Shown piece after piece: positions 21,889 to 33,222 of a stretch of 64,000 bases of DNA (its first letter is position 1; every line of letters starts with the position of its first letter). This DNA comes from Hankyongella ginsenosidimutans (GTDB taxonomy: Bacteria; Pseudomonadota; Alphaproteobacteria; Sphingomonadales; Sphingomonadaceae), in assembly GCF_005144965.1 (NCBI RefSeq), contig NZ_CP039704.1:2402001-2466000 (forward strand). The letters run 5' to 3'. Both the position numbers and the translations under genes were made by a program. The notes under the pieces were generated by a model. That model had not been told where the DNA came from and made no database searches. It saw nothing but the letters and a program-made list of their open reading frames with translations.

Positions 21889-22269
21889 TTACGCGTCCTT
21901 GTCGTCGCGATTGGTGCGCATCTCGACAATGCGGGCGGACTTTCCGCGACGGTCGCGCAGATAGTAAAGCTTGGCGCGACGCACGACGCCGCGACGGATC
22001 ACGTCGATCGACTCAAGGGTCGGGCTGTACAGCGGGAAGACGCGCTCGACGCCTTCGCCAAAGGAAATCTTGCGCACCGTGAAGTTCGAGCCGATGCCCT
22101 TGTTCGAGCGGGCGATGCAGACGCCCTCGTAGAACTGGGTGCGGGTCTTGTCGCCTTCCTTGACCTTCACGCCGACACGCAGCGTGTCGCCGGCGCGGAA
22201 GTCCGGGATGGTGCGCTTTTCAAGCTGCTTGGCGATTTCTTCCTGTTCGATCTGCTGAAGGATGTTCAT
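21889..22269 (-). CDS. rplS: 50S ribosomal protein L19
   Basis: Intact, 126 residues. Family sequence throughout: [24 protein letters not shown]-like [20 protein letters not shown] and the basic C-terminal [18 protein letters not shown]. It sits directly after trmD as in most bacteria, at the interface of the two ribosomal subunits in the assembled ribosome. Confidence 0.97.
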   Translation of the reverse strand: MNILQQIEQEEIAKQLEKRTIPDFRAGDTLRVGVKVKEGDKTRTQFYEGVCIARSNKGIGSNFTVRKISFGEGVERVFPLYSPTLESIDVIRRGVVRRAKLYYLRDRRGKSARIVEMRTNRDDKDA

Positions 22270-22284
22270 GTCCCTGGCTCCTCG

Positions 22285-23046
22285 TCATGGTCCCCGCCGT
22301 CCAGGCGCCGGGGCCGGTTGGTGCTGCGCGCCAGAGGGCGACGGGCTCCGGGTGGACTGGAAGGTCGCCCAGAGATCCGGCCGCCATAGCCGGGTTCGCG
22401 ATTCCGCCTCCTGCTTGCGCCAGGCGGCGATCCGCGCGTGGTTCCCCGAGCAGCACCTCGGGGATATCACGCCCTCCCACGTGCGTGGGCGGGTGTAGTG
22501 AGGGTATTCCAGCAGGAAGCCCTCGAAACTTTCCTCGGCGTGGCTGTCGCTGGCACCCATCACTCCGGCCAGCAGCCGGATGCAGGCGTCCAGCAGCAGC
22601 AGCGCCGCCGGTTCGCCGCCGGAGAGAACAACGTCGCCGACCGAGACCTGCTCGATCGGCCGCGCCTCCAGCACGCGTTCGTCAAATCCCTCGAACCGGC
22701 CGCACAGCAGGGTCGCCCCTGGTCCAGCCGCCAGTTCGCGCACCCGTGTCTGGGTGATCGGACGCCCTCTGGGGTCAGCGCGATCAGCGGGGTCGCCGGC
22801 TCCTCGGCCAGCGCCGCATCGATCGCCCGACCGAGCACGTCGGCGCGCAGGACCATGCCTGGGCCGCCGCCCGCGGGGTATCGTCGACGGATCGGTGCTT
22901 ATCTTGCGCGAACGCACGAATGTCCAGCGTTTTTAGCGTCCATATGCCGGATTTCAGCGCCTGACCGGCCAGAGCATGCGCTAGGTGGCCGGGAAACATC
23001 TCCGGATACAGGGTAAGGATGCGGGCAGACCAGGGGCGGCGGACAT
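22285..23046 (-). CDS. trmD: tRNA (guanine-N1)-methyltransferase (frameshifted)
   Basis: Methylates G37 of tRNAs, preventing frameshifts during translation. About 254 residues after repair. The start becomes [20 protein letters not shown] if one C is restored near 23025. The trefoil-knot SAM site is seen ([18 protein letters not shown], then [20 protein letters not shown]), with the tRNA-binding segment [10 protein letters not shown]. Further breaks lie near 22870, 22765 and 22450. rplS follows; rpsP and rimM, usual upstream partners, are absent and a tRNA gene lies there. Confidence 0.92.
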
Positions 23047-23129
23047 GATGGTGCCCGGCTTGCTACAAGTCGCCGCGACTGTCTACAGGCTTGCGTGGGC
23101 GCGGCAACGGGACTATGCGCAATCCTCCC

Positions 23130-23205
23130 GGGCGGTTAGCTCAGTTGGTAGAGCATCTCGTTTACACCGAGAGGGTCGGCGGTTCGAGCCCGTCACCGCC
23201 CACCA
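23130..23205 (+). tRNA. tRNA-Val (anticodon TAC)
   Basis: 76 bases forming a full cloverleaf. The acceptor GGGCGGT pairs with ACCGCCC, followed by A and an encoded CCA. The D-arm is GCTC-AGTTGGTA-GAGC, the anticodon arm TCTCG-TTTACAC-CGAGA gives anticodon TAC, and the T-arm contains GGTTCGAGCC. Confidence 0.95.
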
Positions 23206-23209
23206 CGGC

Positions 23210-24772
23210 TCATAGGCCTGGTTCTATTCTCACCTGCTCCAGAACATCCGGCTGGCCGCAGAAGGCGGTATTGTCGTTGATGTTCGGCATTCTCCCGAGC
23301 AGCCGCGACCGGTCATCCAGCCTGACCGGAAAGTCGCCGGTGCCGGAGGCATTGACCATCAGCCCACAGCGCAGCGGCAGGTTCAGCGGAAACAGGTCCG
23401 CGAGTTTGCTGTCCGTCGGCACAGCCGCCAGCGACACATTGCGCAAGGTAATATCCAGCACGTGCCGCTTTTGTTTGGGCGATCCCGCGCGCTCAGGTCT
23501 GTCACCGTACCGGCGAAATCCGTCTGGTCGGTCCAGCCGAAACTGTAACCGTCGATATTCTCGTAGCGCATCCGCGCAACATAGGCGCGGCTGGGAAAGT
23601 CGCTTTTCTTGTTGGGGCCGGTCACAGGCTGTCTGCCAATACCCAGCGCGATCGCCCGCGCGTGGGCGGAGGCGACCCGCGCATCATGGAAATAGGCATC
23701 GGTGATGTTCAGTTCGGAATAGGCGCATCGGCGGCCCGCGCCGTCGCGGCAGTTGGTCAGTGCTGCCAGCGAGTCGTCGCCGCTCATGATATCGGCGTAG
23801 GCGACTTCCGTTCCGGTGCCGCCCAGAATGTGGATGCCGTCTACCCCTTTGGAATAAAGGGATCACGCATGACGATGTGCCGGATCGCGGCCCGGTTGCC
23901 AATGATGACGATACCGAAGGCCGGGCGTTTTTCAGCACCCCAGCTCGCGACCATGAGGCCGGTCAGGGACCAGTCGTTGCCGATCCACTGGGCGATGCGC
24001 CCCGGCATGCGCATGCCATCGCGCGTGACGTTGCGCCAGGTGCCGCCGATGATCTCGACGGTGCTGGCGCTCTCTTCAGGGCTCAGGGGCAGGGCGGTCT
24101 TGTAAGGTGCCGTCTGTTCCGGGTAATCGCGCGGCTTGCTGCCATCGGTCTCGGCGATGACGCAGGGGCTTCTTCATCCATGCAGAGCGGGCGCGGGTTG
24201 CCGTTCGGCGCGCGCGGCACCAGGCCCTGGATCAGCGCGCGATCCCAGGCGCTGGAGGCGAAGCCGCGGTGAAAGATGGCGGCCTGATCGGCGATGAGCT
24301 TGTCGCCGTTGCGGAATTCCAGAGAATTCATGAGGGTATACTGGCCCGCCGGAACGTAGATCCATTTTCCGGCATTCTGTGGGTCGCGCAGCGCCGCGTT
24401 GATCGCGGCGTCGGCCGGCGTGTCATCCTGCGGCTTGACGACGACCACCAAGTCGCTGCCGGGGATGTCGGACGCCAGATCCCAGGCCGGGCTGATGGTG
24501 CGCTTGCAGCCGTCGACCACGGCTTTCAGATAGCGGGCGGCGGCGGAGTCGCCAGCGAGATAGCGGCCATCGTCAAGAAGAAGCTGGCCCTGCGGCAGGC
24601 CCTGGCGGAACCAGGCGGCACCGGTTTTACCCTGGACCGTCGCGGCGCAGCGCGCGCTCACCGTCTGCGGTTGCGCTGCAGCCTCTTCCAGTGGCGCAAG
24701 TGCCATCAGCACGCCAAGCATCAGTGCCAGCGAAACGCTCTTTGTCTGCGATGTAATGGGCTGTCCGATCAT
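23210..24772 (-). CDS. Secreted right-handed beta-helix protein (frameshifted)
   Basis: About 520 residues with a signal peptide (VSLALMLGVLMALAPLEEAA, cleavage near AAAQP). The body looks like a pectate-lyase-like solenoid: WIYVPAGQYTLMNSLEFRNG, later IIGGTWRNVTRDGMRMPG, VVIIGN-type strands, and LNITDAYFHDARVASAHARA. Related folds bind or cleave polysaccharides, but no catalytic residues can be assigned. Breaks lie near 24180, 23860 and 23490. It stops 4 bases from the 3' end of tRNA-Val on the opposite strand. Confidence 0.65.
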
Positions 24773-24791
24773 GATGCACGCCTCAGGAAAC

Positions 24792-24969
24792 CTAGCAGGC
24801 TGTTGAAAAGCGGAATAATACAGTCCATTTCGTCATTCCGGCGAAGGCCGGAATCCATGGGTGCCCTCATACACAACGAATATAAGGTGTTAGCCATAGA
24901 CCCCGGCTTTCGCCGGGGTGACGGCTGTGGTTTTGGAGTGCGGGAAACCATTTTTCAGCAACCTGCTAG
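24792..24969. repeat. CTAG-bounded palindromic element, type C
   Basis: 178 bases from CTAG to CTAG. The terminal inverted repeats are CTAGCAGGCTGTTGAAAA and, at the right, TTTTTCAGCAACCTGCTAG (two mismatches). The interior holds two shorter palindromes of a widespread bacterial repeat type: CATTCCGGCGAAGGCCGGAATC, seen as two arms around 24836-24855, and CCCCGGCTTTCGCCGGGG at 24901-24918. Non-coding, between gltA and the beta-helix gene. Confidence 0.75.
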
Positions 24970-25044
24970 AGCAAGACATGTCAGCCTTACCCCAGGTTCC
25001 GGAGCTCGCCAGCCGTTGATCGGCGTGCCGGGTGTTGCCCGCGG

Positions 25045-26334
25045 TCAGCGGCGCTGGTCGATCGACGTATAATCGCGGTACGGCGCGCCGATGTAGAGCT
25101 GGCGCGGGCGGCCGATCTTCTGGTCGGGGTCCTGCAGCATCTCGTCCCACTGCGCGATCCAGCCGACGGTACGGGCAAGCGCGAACAGCACCGTGAACAT
25201 GCTGGTCGGGAAGCCGATGGCGCTGAGAATGATGCCTGAATAGAAATCGACGTTCGGGTACAGCTTCTTCTCGACGAAATAATCGTCGTGCAGCGCAATC
25301 CGCTCCAGTTCATGGGCGACATCGAAGATCGGGTCCTTGATGCCCAGATGAGCGAGCACTTCATGTGCCGTCTTCTGCATGACCTTGGCGCGCGGATCGT
25401 AGTTCTTGTAGACGCGGTGCCCGAAACCCATAAGGCGGAACGGATCGTTCTTGTCCTTGGCGCGGGCGATGTATTCGGGAATGCGCTCGACAGTGCCGAT
25501 CTCGTGCAGCATCTTCAGCGCGGCTTCGTTCGCACCGCCATGCGCCGGACCCCACAGGCAGGCGATGCCGGCCGCGATGCAGGCGAACGGATTGGCACCC
25601 GAGGAAGATGCCAGGCGCACCGTCGAGGTCGAGGCATTCTGCTCGTGGTCGGCGTGCAGGATGAAAATGCGGTCCAGTGCGCGCTCGATCACGGGGTCCA
25701 CCACATAGGGTTCGGCGGGCACGCTGAACATCATGCGCAGGAAATTGCCAGTGTAGGACAGGCTGTTGTCCGGATACACGAACGGCTGGCCAATGGTGTA
25801 TTTATACGCCATCGCCGCGATCGTCGGAATCTTGGCGATCATGCGGAAGCTGGCGACCATGCGCTGGTGCGGATCGTTGATGTCGGTCGAGTCGTGATAG
25901 AAGGCCGAGAGCGCACCCATGACGCCGCACATCACCGCCATCGGGTGGGCGTCGCGGCGGAACCCGCGATAGAACATGGCCAGTTGCTCATGCACCATGG
26001 TGTGCCGCGTCACCGTGTAGGTGAACTGCTCATATTGCTCCTTGGTCGGCAGCTCGCCGCGCAGGAGCAGATAGGCAACCTCCATGAAGGTCGAGTGCTC
26101 GGCCAGTTGGTCGATTGGGTATCCGCGATGGAGCAGAATGCCCTCGTCGCCGTCGATGAACGTGATCTTGGATTTGCACGACGCCGTGGAGGTAAAGCCC
26201 GGATCGTAGGTGAACATGCCTGTATCCGCATAGAGCTTGCGGATATCGACGACATCCGGGCCTACGGTGCCGTGCATGACCGGGAAGGAATGGCTGGTCC
26301 CATTAATATCGAGGGATGCTGGCTGGTCCGTCAT
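25045..26334 (-). CDS. gltA: Citrate synthase
   Basis: Condenses acetyl-CoA and oxaloacetate at the entry of the TCA cycle. Intact, 429 residues, the hexameric proteobacterial type. Catalytic segments are [20 protein letters not shown] (His), [10 protein letters not shown] (His) and PNVDFYSGI (Asp). [15 protein letters not shown] is the CoA and active-site loop. It lies 42 bases after gltX on the same strand. Confidence 0.97.
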   Translation of the reverse strand: MTDQPASLDINGTSHSFPVMHGTVGPDVVDIRKLYADTGMFTYDPGFTSTASCKSKITFIDGDEGILLHRGYPIDQLAEHSTFMEVAYLLLRGELPTKEQYEQFTYTVTRHTMVHEQLAMFYRGFRRDAHPMAVMCGVMGALSAFYHDSTDINDPHQRMVASFRMIAKIPTIAAMAYKYTIGQPFVYPDNSLSYTGNFLRMMFSVPAEPYVVDPVIERALDRIFILHADHEQNASTSTVRLASSSGANPFACIAAGIACLWGPAHGGANEAALKMLHEIGTVERIPEYIARAKDKNDPFRLMGFGHRVYKNYDPRAKVMQKTAHEVLAHLGIKDPIFDVAHELERIALHDDYFVEKKLYPNVDFYSGIILSAIGFPTSMFTVLFALARTVGWIAQWDEMLQDPDQKIGRPRQLYIGAPYRDYTSIDQRR

Positions 26335-26376
26335 GTTTTCCTCCCGTTTAGTCCGTGAATACCGGATGATAGATGC

Positions 26377-27822
26377 TTATGCGTCCGTCTGCACATTAGC
26401 TGCATCGCCGCATATTGCCAACGCATCCTGCAGTCTTGCGAGGCTTTCATCGCTTTGCAGGGCAACAAGAATATCGGCGACACCCGGTGCCGCCGTCGAA
26501 CCGGTGAGCGCGGCGCGCAGCAACGGCCCGATTTTGCCGAACCCGACCTGTAAATCGGCAGCAATGGCCTTCAGTTCCGCCTCCAACGCTTCATGACTCC
26601 AATCTTTGAGCGCAGACAGCCGGTGCATGGCGGCGGCAAGCCTGGGGCAGCCTCGCCCTGCAGGGCCGTGCGGGCGCTTTCGTCGAGCGCAATCGGGCGT
26701 AATCTAGCCGCAAAAGGGCGCTCTCGGCCAGTTCGACAATGGTCTTGGCACGGCTCTTCAGCGCGGGGATTAGGCGCAGCACGCGGTTCTGCCCGTCTGC
26801 CGCCATGGCGCCGTCCAGGCGCTCGGCGATCAGCGGCAGGGCAAGCGCCAGCAGGCGCTCATCCGTCGATGCCTTCAGATAATGCGCATTGACGCTGCTG
26901 AGCTTGGCCATGTCGAACCGTGCGGGATTGCGGCCGATCGACTCCGTGTTGAACCAGGCGGTCGCCTGCGCGCGGGAGATGATCTCATCGTCGCCATGGC
27001 TCCATCCAGCCGCAGCAGGTAGTTCTCCAGGGCTTCCGGTAGAAAGCCCATGTCGCGATAGGCCGATACGCCAAGCGCGCCGTGGCGCTTGGACAGTTTT
27101 GCGCCATCCGCGCCATGGATGAGCGGAATATGTCCGTACTCCGGGCGCGGCCAGCCCATCGCCTCGATGATCTGAAGCTGCCGGAAGGCGTTGTTCAGAT
27201 GGTCGTCGCCGCGGATCACGTGGGTGACGCCCATGTCATGGTCGTCGACCACGACCGCCAGCATATAGGTCGGGGTTCCATCCGATCGCAGGAGCACAAA
27301 GTCGTCCAGTTCGCTGTTCTGGACGACGACGCGCCCCTGCACGAGGTCGTCGACGACAGTCTCGCCGTCCTGGCGGGCGCGGATGCGCACGGTCGGCTTG
27401 ACGCCCGGCGGCGCTTCGGCGGGGTCCCGGTCACGCCACAGCCCATTGTATTTCATCGGCAGGTAATTGATCCGCGCGGCCTCGCGCATCGCCTCGAGTT
27501 CCTCCGCCGTCGCGTAGCAATGATAGGCCTTGCCGGCGGCCAGCAGCTGCTGGGCGACCTCTGCGTGCCGCGCTGCTCTGGCCGACTGCATGACCGCTTC
27601 GCCATCCCAGTCGAGGCCAAGCCAGCGCATGCCGTCGAGAATGGCCTCGATCGCCTCGTTGGTCGAACGCTCCTTATCCGTATCCTCGATGCGCAGCAGG
27701 AAGCGCCCGCCATGCCGGCGCGCCAGCAGGTAGTTGAACAGGGCCGTGCGCGCGCCGCCGATATGCAGAAAACCTGTAGGAGAAGGGGCAAATCGGGTGA
27801 CGATGACTGGGCTTGCGGACAT
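26377..27822 (-). CDS. gltX: Glutamyl-tRNA synthetase (frameshifted)
   Basis: Class I synthetase charging tRNA-Glu, which also supplies the transamidation route served by gatCAB in this window. About 480 residues. The HIGH motif is in [13 protein letters not shown], the KMSKS loop reads KLSKRHG, and [20 protein letters not shown] is conserved. The C-terminal anticodon-binding part is recovered in two other frames (breaks near 26990 and 26675). The start is 41 bases from the divergent comEC start. Confidence 0.95.
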
Positions 27823-27863
27823 TCGTTTCCTGCGGGAAGGTCGCCGGATCGGCGAGCGGATAA

Positions 27864-30006
27864 ATGTTGGCGGGGTCTATCACAGCCCATCGGCGGGTAC
27901 AAATCTGGCGACAGGCGCTCCTTGATGCGCTGGTCCGCGAGCGTACGCGTGCGCCGCTGTGGATTCCGGTGCTCATCGGGGCAGGAGCGCTCGCCTACTT
28001 CGCCATGCCCTGGCGCATGCAATGGATGGCGGCGCTGTTGCTGTGCGTCGGCGCGTCGGCTGGCGCCCTCGCTCTTTGCCGGCCGGTTGGCGTGGGCTGT
28101 CCGTGGCGCTTTGCTGGTCGCGCTGGGGCTGGGCTCGGCCTGGATGCGTGCCGAGAGCGTGAACACACCGACTCTGCGGCAGCAGATCGTCAATGCAACC
28201 GTCGAGGGCCGGGTTCGGTCCTTCGAGCCGCGCGCGCAGGGCGGCAGTCGCTTTGTCTTGGGCGACGTTCGCATCCGCGCAGGCACCGGCCTGCTGCATC
28301 TGCGCCTGGTGCGCATAACGGCGCGCGGCGAGGGCATCGCGCTGCGGCCGGGGCAGGCCGTCCGCGTGCGCGCCTGGCTGCAACCGCCGCGCCTGCCGTT
28401 GACCCCGGATGGTTATGACGCCGCGCGTCGCGCCTGGTTCGAAGGCGTCGGCGCGACCGGCATCGCCATGGGCCCAATCGCCGTGCTGCAACCGCCTTTG
28501 GCCCGCACGTCCTTGTGGCAGCTCCTCGAGGAGCTGCGGCAAAGGCTTGGCGTGCGGATCCGCGATCGGATCCCGGGTGCGCCGGCGCCGTCGCGGCGGC
28601 GCTGGTCACCGGCGAGCGGGCACCGATTCCCGCCTGGGTCGAAACTGCCATGCGAAACAGCGGTCTGACCCACCTGCTGTCGATCTCGGGCCTACACATC
28701 GCGGTGGTCGCCGGTCTGGCGTTTCTGACGGTGCGCAAAACACTGTTGCTCAACCCGTGGGTTGGGCTGCACTGGCCGGTCAAGGCGATTGCCATCCTGG
28801 CCTCGGCAATTGCAGCGCTTGCCTATACCTTGCTCAGCGGCGCGAGCTGGCCGACTGTGCGCGCCTGTCTTGCGACCCTGGTCGTGCTGCTGGGAACGCT
28901 GGCCGGACGGCAGGCGATTTCCTGCGGGTGATCGCGGCGGCGGCAACCCTCATCCTCGTTCTGCGGCCGGAGGCGGTCGTCAACCCGAGCTTCCAGCTCT
29001 CGTTCGCCGCGGTCACAGCGCTGGTGGCGGCATCGCAGTCCCGGATCGCCCAGCGTTGGCTGTCCCGCCGCCCGGAGGATGGAACGCTGCAGCACCTGCT
29101 GCGCGCGGCGGGCCTCCTGATCCTGACCGGCCTGGCGGTAGAGGCGATGCTTGCGCCGATCGTCATCCGCCATTTCAACCAGACCAGCCTGTACGGTGTC
29201 GCTGCAAACCTGTTCGCGATCCCGTTCACGGGCATGGTCATCATGCCTACGCTTGGGGTCGCGCTGCTCCTTGAGCCGCTTGGTCTGGCGATGCCGTTCT
29301 GGCGGCTGTGCGAGGCCGCCATTCTGGCGCTGCTGCGACTGGCGGACTGGGTGTCGCAGCTTCCCGGCGCGGTCATTCATTTGCCCACACCGCCGCTCGG
29401 CGCCGCCACACTTCTGGTGTTTGCGCTGTTCTGGGCCATCCTGTGGCGCAGTCGCGTGCGCATCCTTGCCGCCGTTATGGTCGTCATCGCCTTGAGCGCG
29501 ATGGCGATGGCGCGCCGGCCCGTTGGCTTCGTCGACGGCGAGGGCAGGGTCGTCGGGGTATGGCGCGCGGATGGCGATCTCATGGTCTCGTCCGTCCGCA
29601 GCGGCCGTTACGCCAGCACCCTGTGGGCTGAGGATCTGGCTGCGCGCCGCATCGTCTGGCTGGGGACGCCAGCCGGGATTGCTCGGCGGAATGGTGCCGC
29701 ATCACCCTGCCGGGGCGGGCCGCCGGGCGCGGCTGGGTCTTGCTGCATGTACGAGCGTTTCTGTCACGCAGCCACCTGCAGCCGCTGTGCGCCGATGCCG
29801 ACTGGGTCGTCGCCGCCCGCCGGCTGCCGCGCTGGTGCCGGCCGCGGCTCCAGCGTCTGGACCTGCCTGCCCTGCAAGGAAAAGGCGGCATTCTGTTTCT
29901 GGATGCCGGCGCTCGCGGGTTACGCATCGAGGCGGCCGTAAAACCCAGCGAGTACCCCTGGCGACGCATGATCACGCCGCACGCGGCTTTGCGGCCGCCT
30001 CAATAG
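27864..30006 (+). CDS. comEC: ComEC/Rec2-family membrane protein (frameshifted)
   Basis: Polytopic inner-membrane channel of the DNA-uptake family, about 710 residues. Order seen: N-terminal helices ([20 protein letters not shown]), a soluble OB-like domain ([20 protein letters not shown]), then the Competence domain with its signature TAMRN-type segment ([20 protein letters not shown]) and many helices ([16 protein letters not shown]). The usual metallo-hydrolase C-terminal domain is short and lacks HxHxDH. Breaks lie near 28075, 28595, 28915 and 29690. It may not imply competence, since many non-competent Alphaproteobacteria keep it. It overlaps the lexA 3' end by 7 bases. Confidence 0.88.
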
Positions 30007-30695
30007 CGGCGCATCAGCCCGACCAGGCGGCCCTGAACCCGCACCTGACGCGGCGAGTAGCTCATGGTCGGGTAGGCGCGGTTCGCCGGCTCGAGCAGGA
30101 TCATGCCATCCTTGCGGCGCATGCGCTTGAGCGTCGCGTCCTGATCCTCGACCAGGGCGACGATGATTTCCCCGTCGTTGGCGGTGTCGCCGCGGCGGAT
30201 GATGGCATAATCGCCATCCAGGATGCCGGCCTCGATCATGGAGTCGCCGTAGACCTCAAGCGCGAAATGCTCGCCCCGGCCGATCATCGATGGCGGCACG
30301 CTGAGCGTTTGCTGGGTCTCGATCGCTTCGACCGGAATGCCGGCGGCGATCCGGCCATGCAGCGGCACTTCGACCGTCGTGGCAGGTGGCACGGCCGTAC
30401 GCCGGCGAAAATCGCCATGGACGACGTTGCTTTCCAGCTCGCGCTCGTGGATCAGGGTCGGCCGGCTGGCGACCGCGGATGCATCCGGCAACCGAAGTAC
30501 CTCGAGCGCCCGCGCACGGTTCGGCAGTCTACGGATGAATTCCCGCTCCTCCAGTGCGCCGATCAATCGGTGCACACCGGATTTCGATTTCAGATTGAGC
30601 GCCTCTTTCATCTCCTCGAACGACGGCGAGACGCCGTCCTCGCGCAGGCGTTGATGAATGAACAGCAGGAGTTCCTGTTGCTTGCGTGTGAGCAT
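30000..30695 (-). CDS. lexA: LexA repressor
   Basis: SOS-response repressor. Intact, 231 residues. The winged helix spans about 1-65 ([20 protein letters not shown] recognition region). The self-cleavage bond is Ala118-Gly119 in RIAAGIP, with catalytic Ser152 (YGDSMIE) and Lys190 (ATLKRM). All elements needed for RecA-stimulated cleavage are present. A double LexA-type operator lies just upstream, so autoregulation is expected, and uvrA in this window carries a matching box. Confidence 0.97.
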   Translation of the reverse strand: MLTRKQQELLLFIHQRLREDGVSPSFEEMKEALNLKSKSGVHRLIGALEEREFIRRLPNRARALEVLRLPDASAVASRPTLIHERELESNVVHGDFRRRTAVPPATTVEVPLHGRIAAGIPVEAIETQQTLSVPPSMIGRGEHFALEVYGDSMIEAGILDGDYAIIRRGDTANDGEIIVALVEDQDATLKRMRRKDGMILLEPANRAYPTMSYSPRQVRVQGRLVGLMRRY

Positions 30696-30712
30696 GATGG
30701 CCTCACTGGAAC

Positions 30713-30742
30713 GAACGAATAAAGAACGTTCTATATAGGTTC
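30713..30742 (-). promoter_or_regulatory. Double, inverted SOS box at lexA
   Basis: Read on the + strand: GAAC, 7 bases, GAAC (30713-30727), then immediately GTTC, 7 bases, GTTC (30728-30742). Each half is the alphaproteobacterial LexA direct repeat GTTC-N7-GTTC, one per strand, fused at AGAACGTTCT. A further GAAC abuts at 30709. The nearer edge is 18 bases upstream of the lexA ATG. Confidence 0.85.
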
Positions 30743-30759
30743 CGGTGTGGCGTCAACAC

Positions 30760-31976
30760 CTACATCTGGTGATCGTAGGGCAGTCGCAGGACGTCGACCC
30801 ATTGGCCGGCGCGTACCTTGGGCGCGAGTGCCGGGCGCACAATCAAGGCATTTGCGCGCGCAAGCCCGCTGAGATGGGCACTGTCCTGCATAGTGAGCGG
30901 GTGACGCTGGGGCCTTGCGGCATGTCTTCAAGGTAGGCGCGCTGATAATCGGCGCGGGTGCCATTCTCGGGCAAGGCAACCGTGGTGAAGGCGACGCCCA
31001 GCACGGGTAAGGGTGCTTCTGCACCCTGCAGGGCGCAGCAGCGGCAGCAGGAACAGCTGCGCCGTGACAAAAGCGGAGACGGGGTTGCCGGGCAGACCCA
31101 GGGCGATTGCGCTCCCGAGCCGGGCCGCCATTAGCGGCTTTCCAGGGCGCATGGCGATGCGCCAGAAGCCGATCTCTGCGCCGGCCCGCGTCAGCGCCGG
31201 CTGCACCAGGTCGTGGTCGCCAACCGAGGCACCCCGCTGGAGACGATGACGTCCGCGCCTGCTGCACGCGCCAGCATGGCGTCAAGCGCCTCCGGCGTGT
31301 CGGCGGCGATACCGAGATCCTGGACGTCCGCGCCGCAGGCCCGGACGATCTGCCCGATCATGAGGCTGTTGACGCTGACGATCTGGGTGGGTCCGGGCGT
31401 CGCACCTGGCGGCACCAGTTCGTTGCCGGTCGCGAAGATTGCAACGCGCGGACGCCGGGACACCACCACATGGCCGCTCCCGCCCATGGCTGCCAGTGCC
31501 AGGCGCACGGGGGTCAGCAGCAGGCCCTTCGGCACGAGAGCACCGCCCGTCTGGAAGTCTTGTCCGGCTTTGCGGATGTGTGCGCCGCGTTCGGGCGGCC
31601 CATTGCCGGTCAGCAGCAGGGTTTCATCCTGCCAGCTCGCATCTTCCTGGACCAGGATCGTGTCCGCCTCTGCCGGCACCGGCGCGCCGGTGAAAATCCG
31701 CACCGCCGTTCCCGGCGTCACCGGCACAGGGCAGGGTTGGCCGGCGGCGGCCTCGCCGACGATGCGCCAATGCGCGCCTGCCGCCAGATCCGCAAAGCGG
31801 ATTGCAAAACCATCCATCGCCGAGACATCGACTGGCGGATTGCTGCGTGCGGCGATCACGGCTTCGGCCAGAATGCGCCCGCCCGCCTGTTCGACTGGAC
31901 AGACCTCATGCGCGAGAGGCGAGGCCATCGCCAGAAGCTGCGCCTGCGCCTGCGCGACGGACAGCAGGGCCGCCAT
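30760..31976 (-). CDS. moeA: Molybdopterin molybdenumtransferase (frameshifted)
   Basis: Inserts molybdate into adenylylated molybdopterin. About 405 residues after repair. Seen are the MoeA N-terminal entry (NPPVDVSAMDGFAIRF), VRIFTGAPVPAEADTILVQE, the MPT-binding FATGNELVPPG, and after repair SGGASVGDHD and MRPGKPL with LGLPGNPVSAFVTAQLF. Domain IV ends GQWVDVLRLPYDHQM. Breaks lie near 31225, 31010 and 30905. Its ATG overlaps the moaC stop (TGATG). Confidence 0.93.
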
Positions 31977-32442
31977 CAGGCGCGCCAGTCGCCGGATGCG
32001 CCGCCCGATTTCGACAGCAGGCGGATGTCGGAAATCACCATGCCGCGGTCCACGGCTTTGACCATGTCATAGAGCGTGAGCAAAGCCGTGGAAACGGCTG
32101 TCAGCGCTTCCATTTCCACGCCTGTCTTGCCCGTGGTGCGAACGGTCGCGGTGACCTCGGCGCCTCCGGCGTCACCGTTATGTCGACGCTGACCTTGGCA
32201 AGCGCCAGCGGGTGGCAGAGCGGAATGAGTTCTGCAGTGCGTTTGGCAGCCATGATGCCGGCGACACGCGCAACCGCAAGTGCATCGCCCTTGCGGGCGT
32301 TGGCGTCCACGAGTGCTGCGCGCGCGGCGGTGCTCATGCCGATGCGCCCGGACGCCACGGCCTCGCGCACGGTGTCCGTCTTCGCCGAGACGTCGACCAT
32401 GTGTGCGGCACCCTTGGCATCCAGATGTGTCAGCGCGCTCAT
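31976..32442 (-). CDS. moaC: Cyclic pyranopterin monophosphate synthase (frameshifted)
   Basis: Second enzyme of molybdenum-cofactor synthesis. About 155 residues. Conserved segments are [18 protein letters not shown], the active-site [15 protein letters not shown] and, in the second frame, [20 protein letters not shown] with the catalytic Lys in [10 protein letters not shown]. One break near 32155. It overlaps trpC (ATGA at 32439-32442) and moeA. Confidence 0.94.
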
Positions 32443-33222
32443 GCCAGCAGTGCCCGGGTTGCCGCGGCGACGTCGCGCTGCCGCATCAGTGCCTCCCCGA
32501 CCAGAAAGCGGCGCACGCCATGCCTTGCCGCCTGCGCGAGATCAGCTTGGGTCTGAAAGCCGCTCTCGCCCACTGCCACCCGGCCCGCTGGCAGCCGGCC
32601 CGCCAGGTCCGGCGTCGTGGCAAGATCGACACCCAAGGTTTTGAGATTGCGGTTGTTTATGCCGATGAGGCTGGACTTGAGCTTCAGTGCGCGCGCCAAC
32701 TCCTCGGCATCGTGAACCTCGATCAGCACGTCCATGCCATATCCGTCCGCCGCCGCTTCCAGTTCTGCAGCCTGCGTATCCGAGAGGGCAGCCATGATCA
32801 GCAGGATGCAGTCAGCGCCCCAGGCGCGCGCCTCCACCACCTGGTAGGGGTCGACCATGAAGTCCTTGCGCAGGACCGGCAATGCAACCGCCGCCCGCGC
32901 CGCCGCCATATACGCAAGCGAACCCTGGAAAAACGGCGCATCGGTCAACACGGACAGGCATGCAGCGCCGCCCTCGGCATAGGCGCGCGCCAAGGCTGGC
33001 GGGTCGAAGTCGGCGCGGATCAGCCCATGGCTCGGGCTGGCCTTCTTGATCTCGGCGATCAGGGCGTACCCTTGCGCAGCCTTGTCGGACAGCGCACGAG
33101 CAAAACCTCTGCATGGCCCTTGGGTTGCCGTTTTTGCTCGAGTTGGGAAGAGGAACGGCGCGGCGCGCCTCTGCCACCGTCTCCCGTGTCTGCGCGGTAA
33201 TCCTGTCCAGAACGTCGCTCAT
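32439..33222 (-). CDS. trpC: Indole-3-glycerol phosphate synthase (frameshifted)
   Basis: TIM-barrel enzyme of tryptophan synthesis, about 261 residues. The N-terminus ([20 protein letters not shown]) comes from one frame; EIKKASPS-type and [20 protein letters not shown] follow. [36 protein letters not shown] and VGESGF are the phosphate and catalytic loops. Breaks lie near 33160 and 33070. It overlaps trpD upstream and moaC downstream by ATGA, so it is translated as part of one tight unit. Confidence 0.94.
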
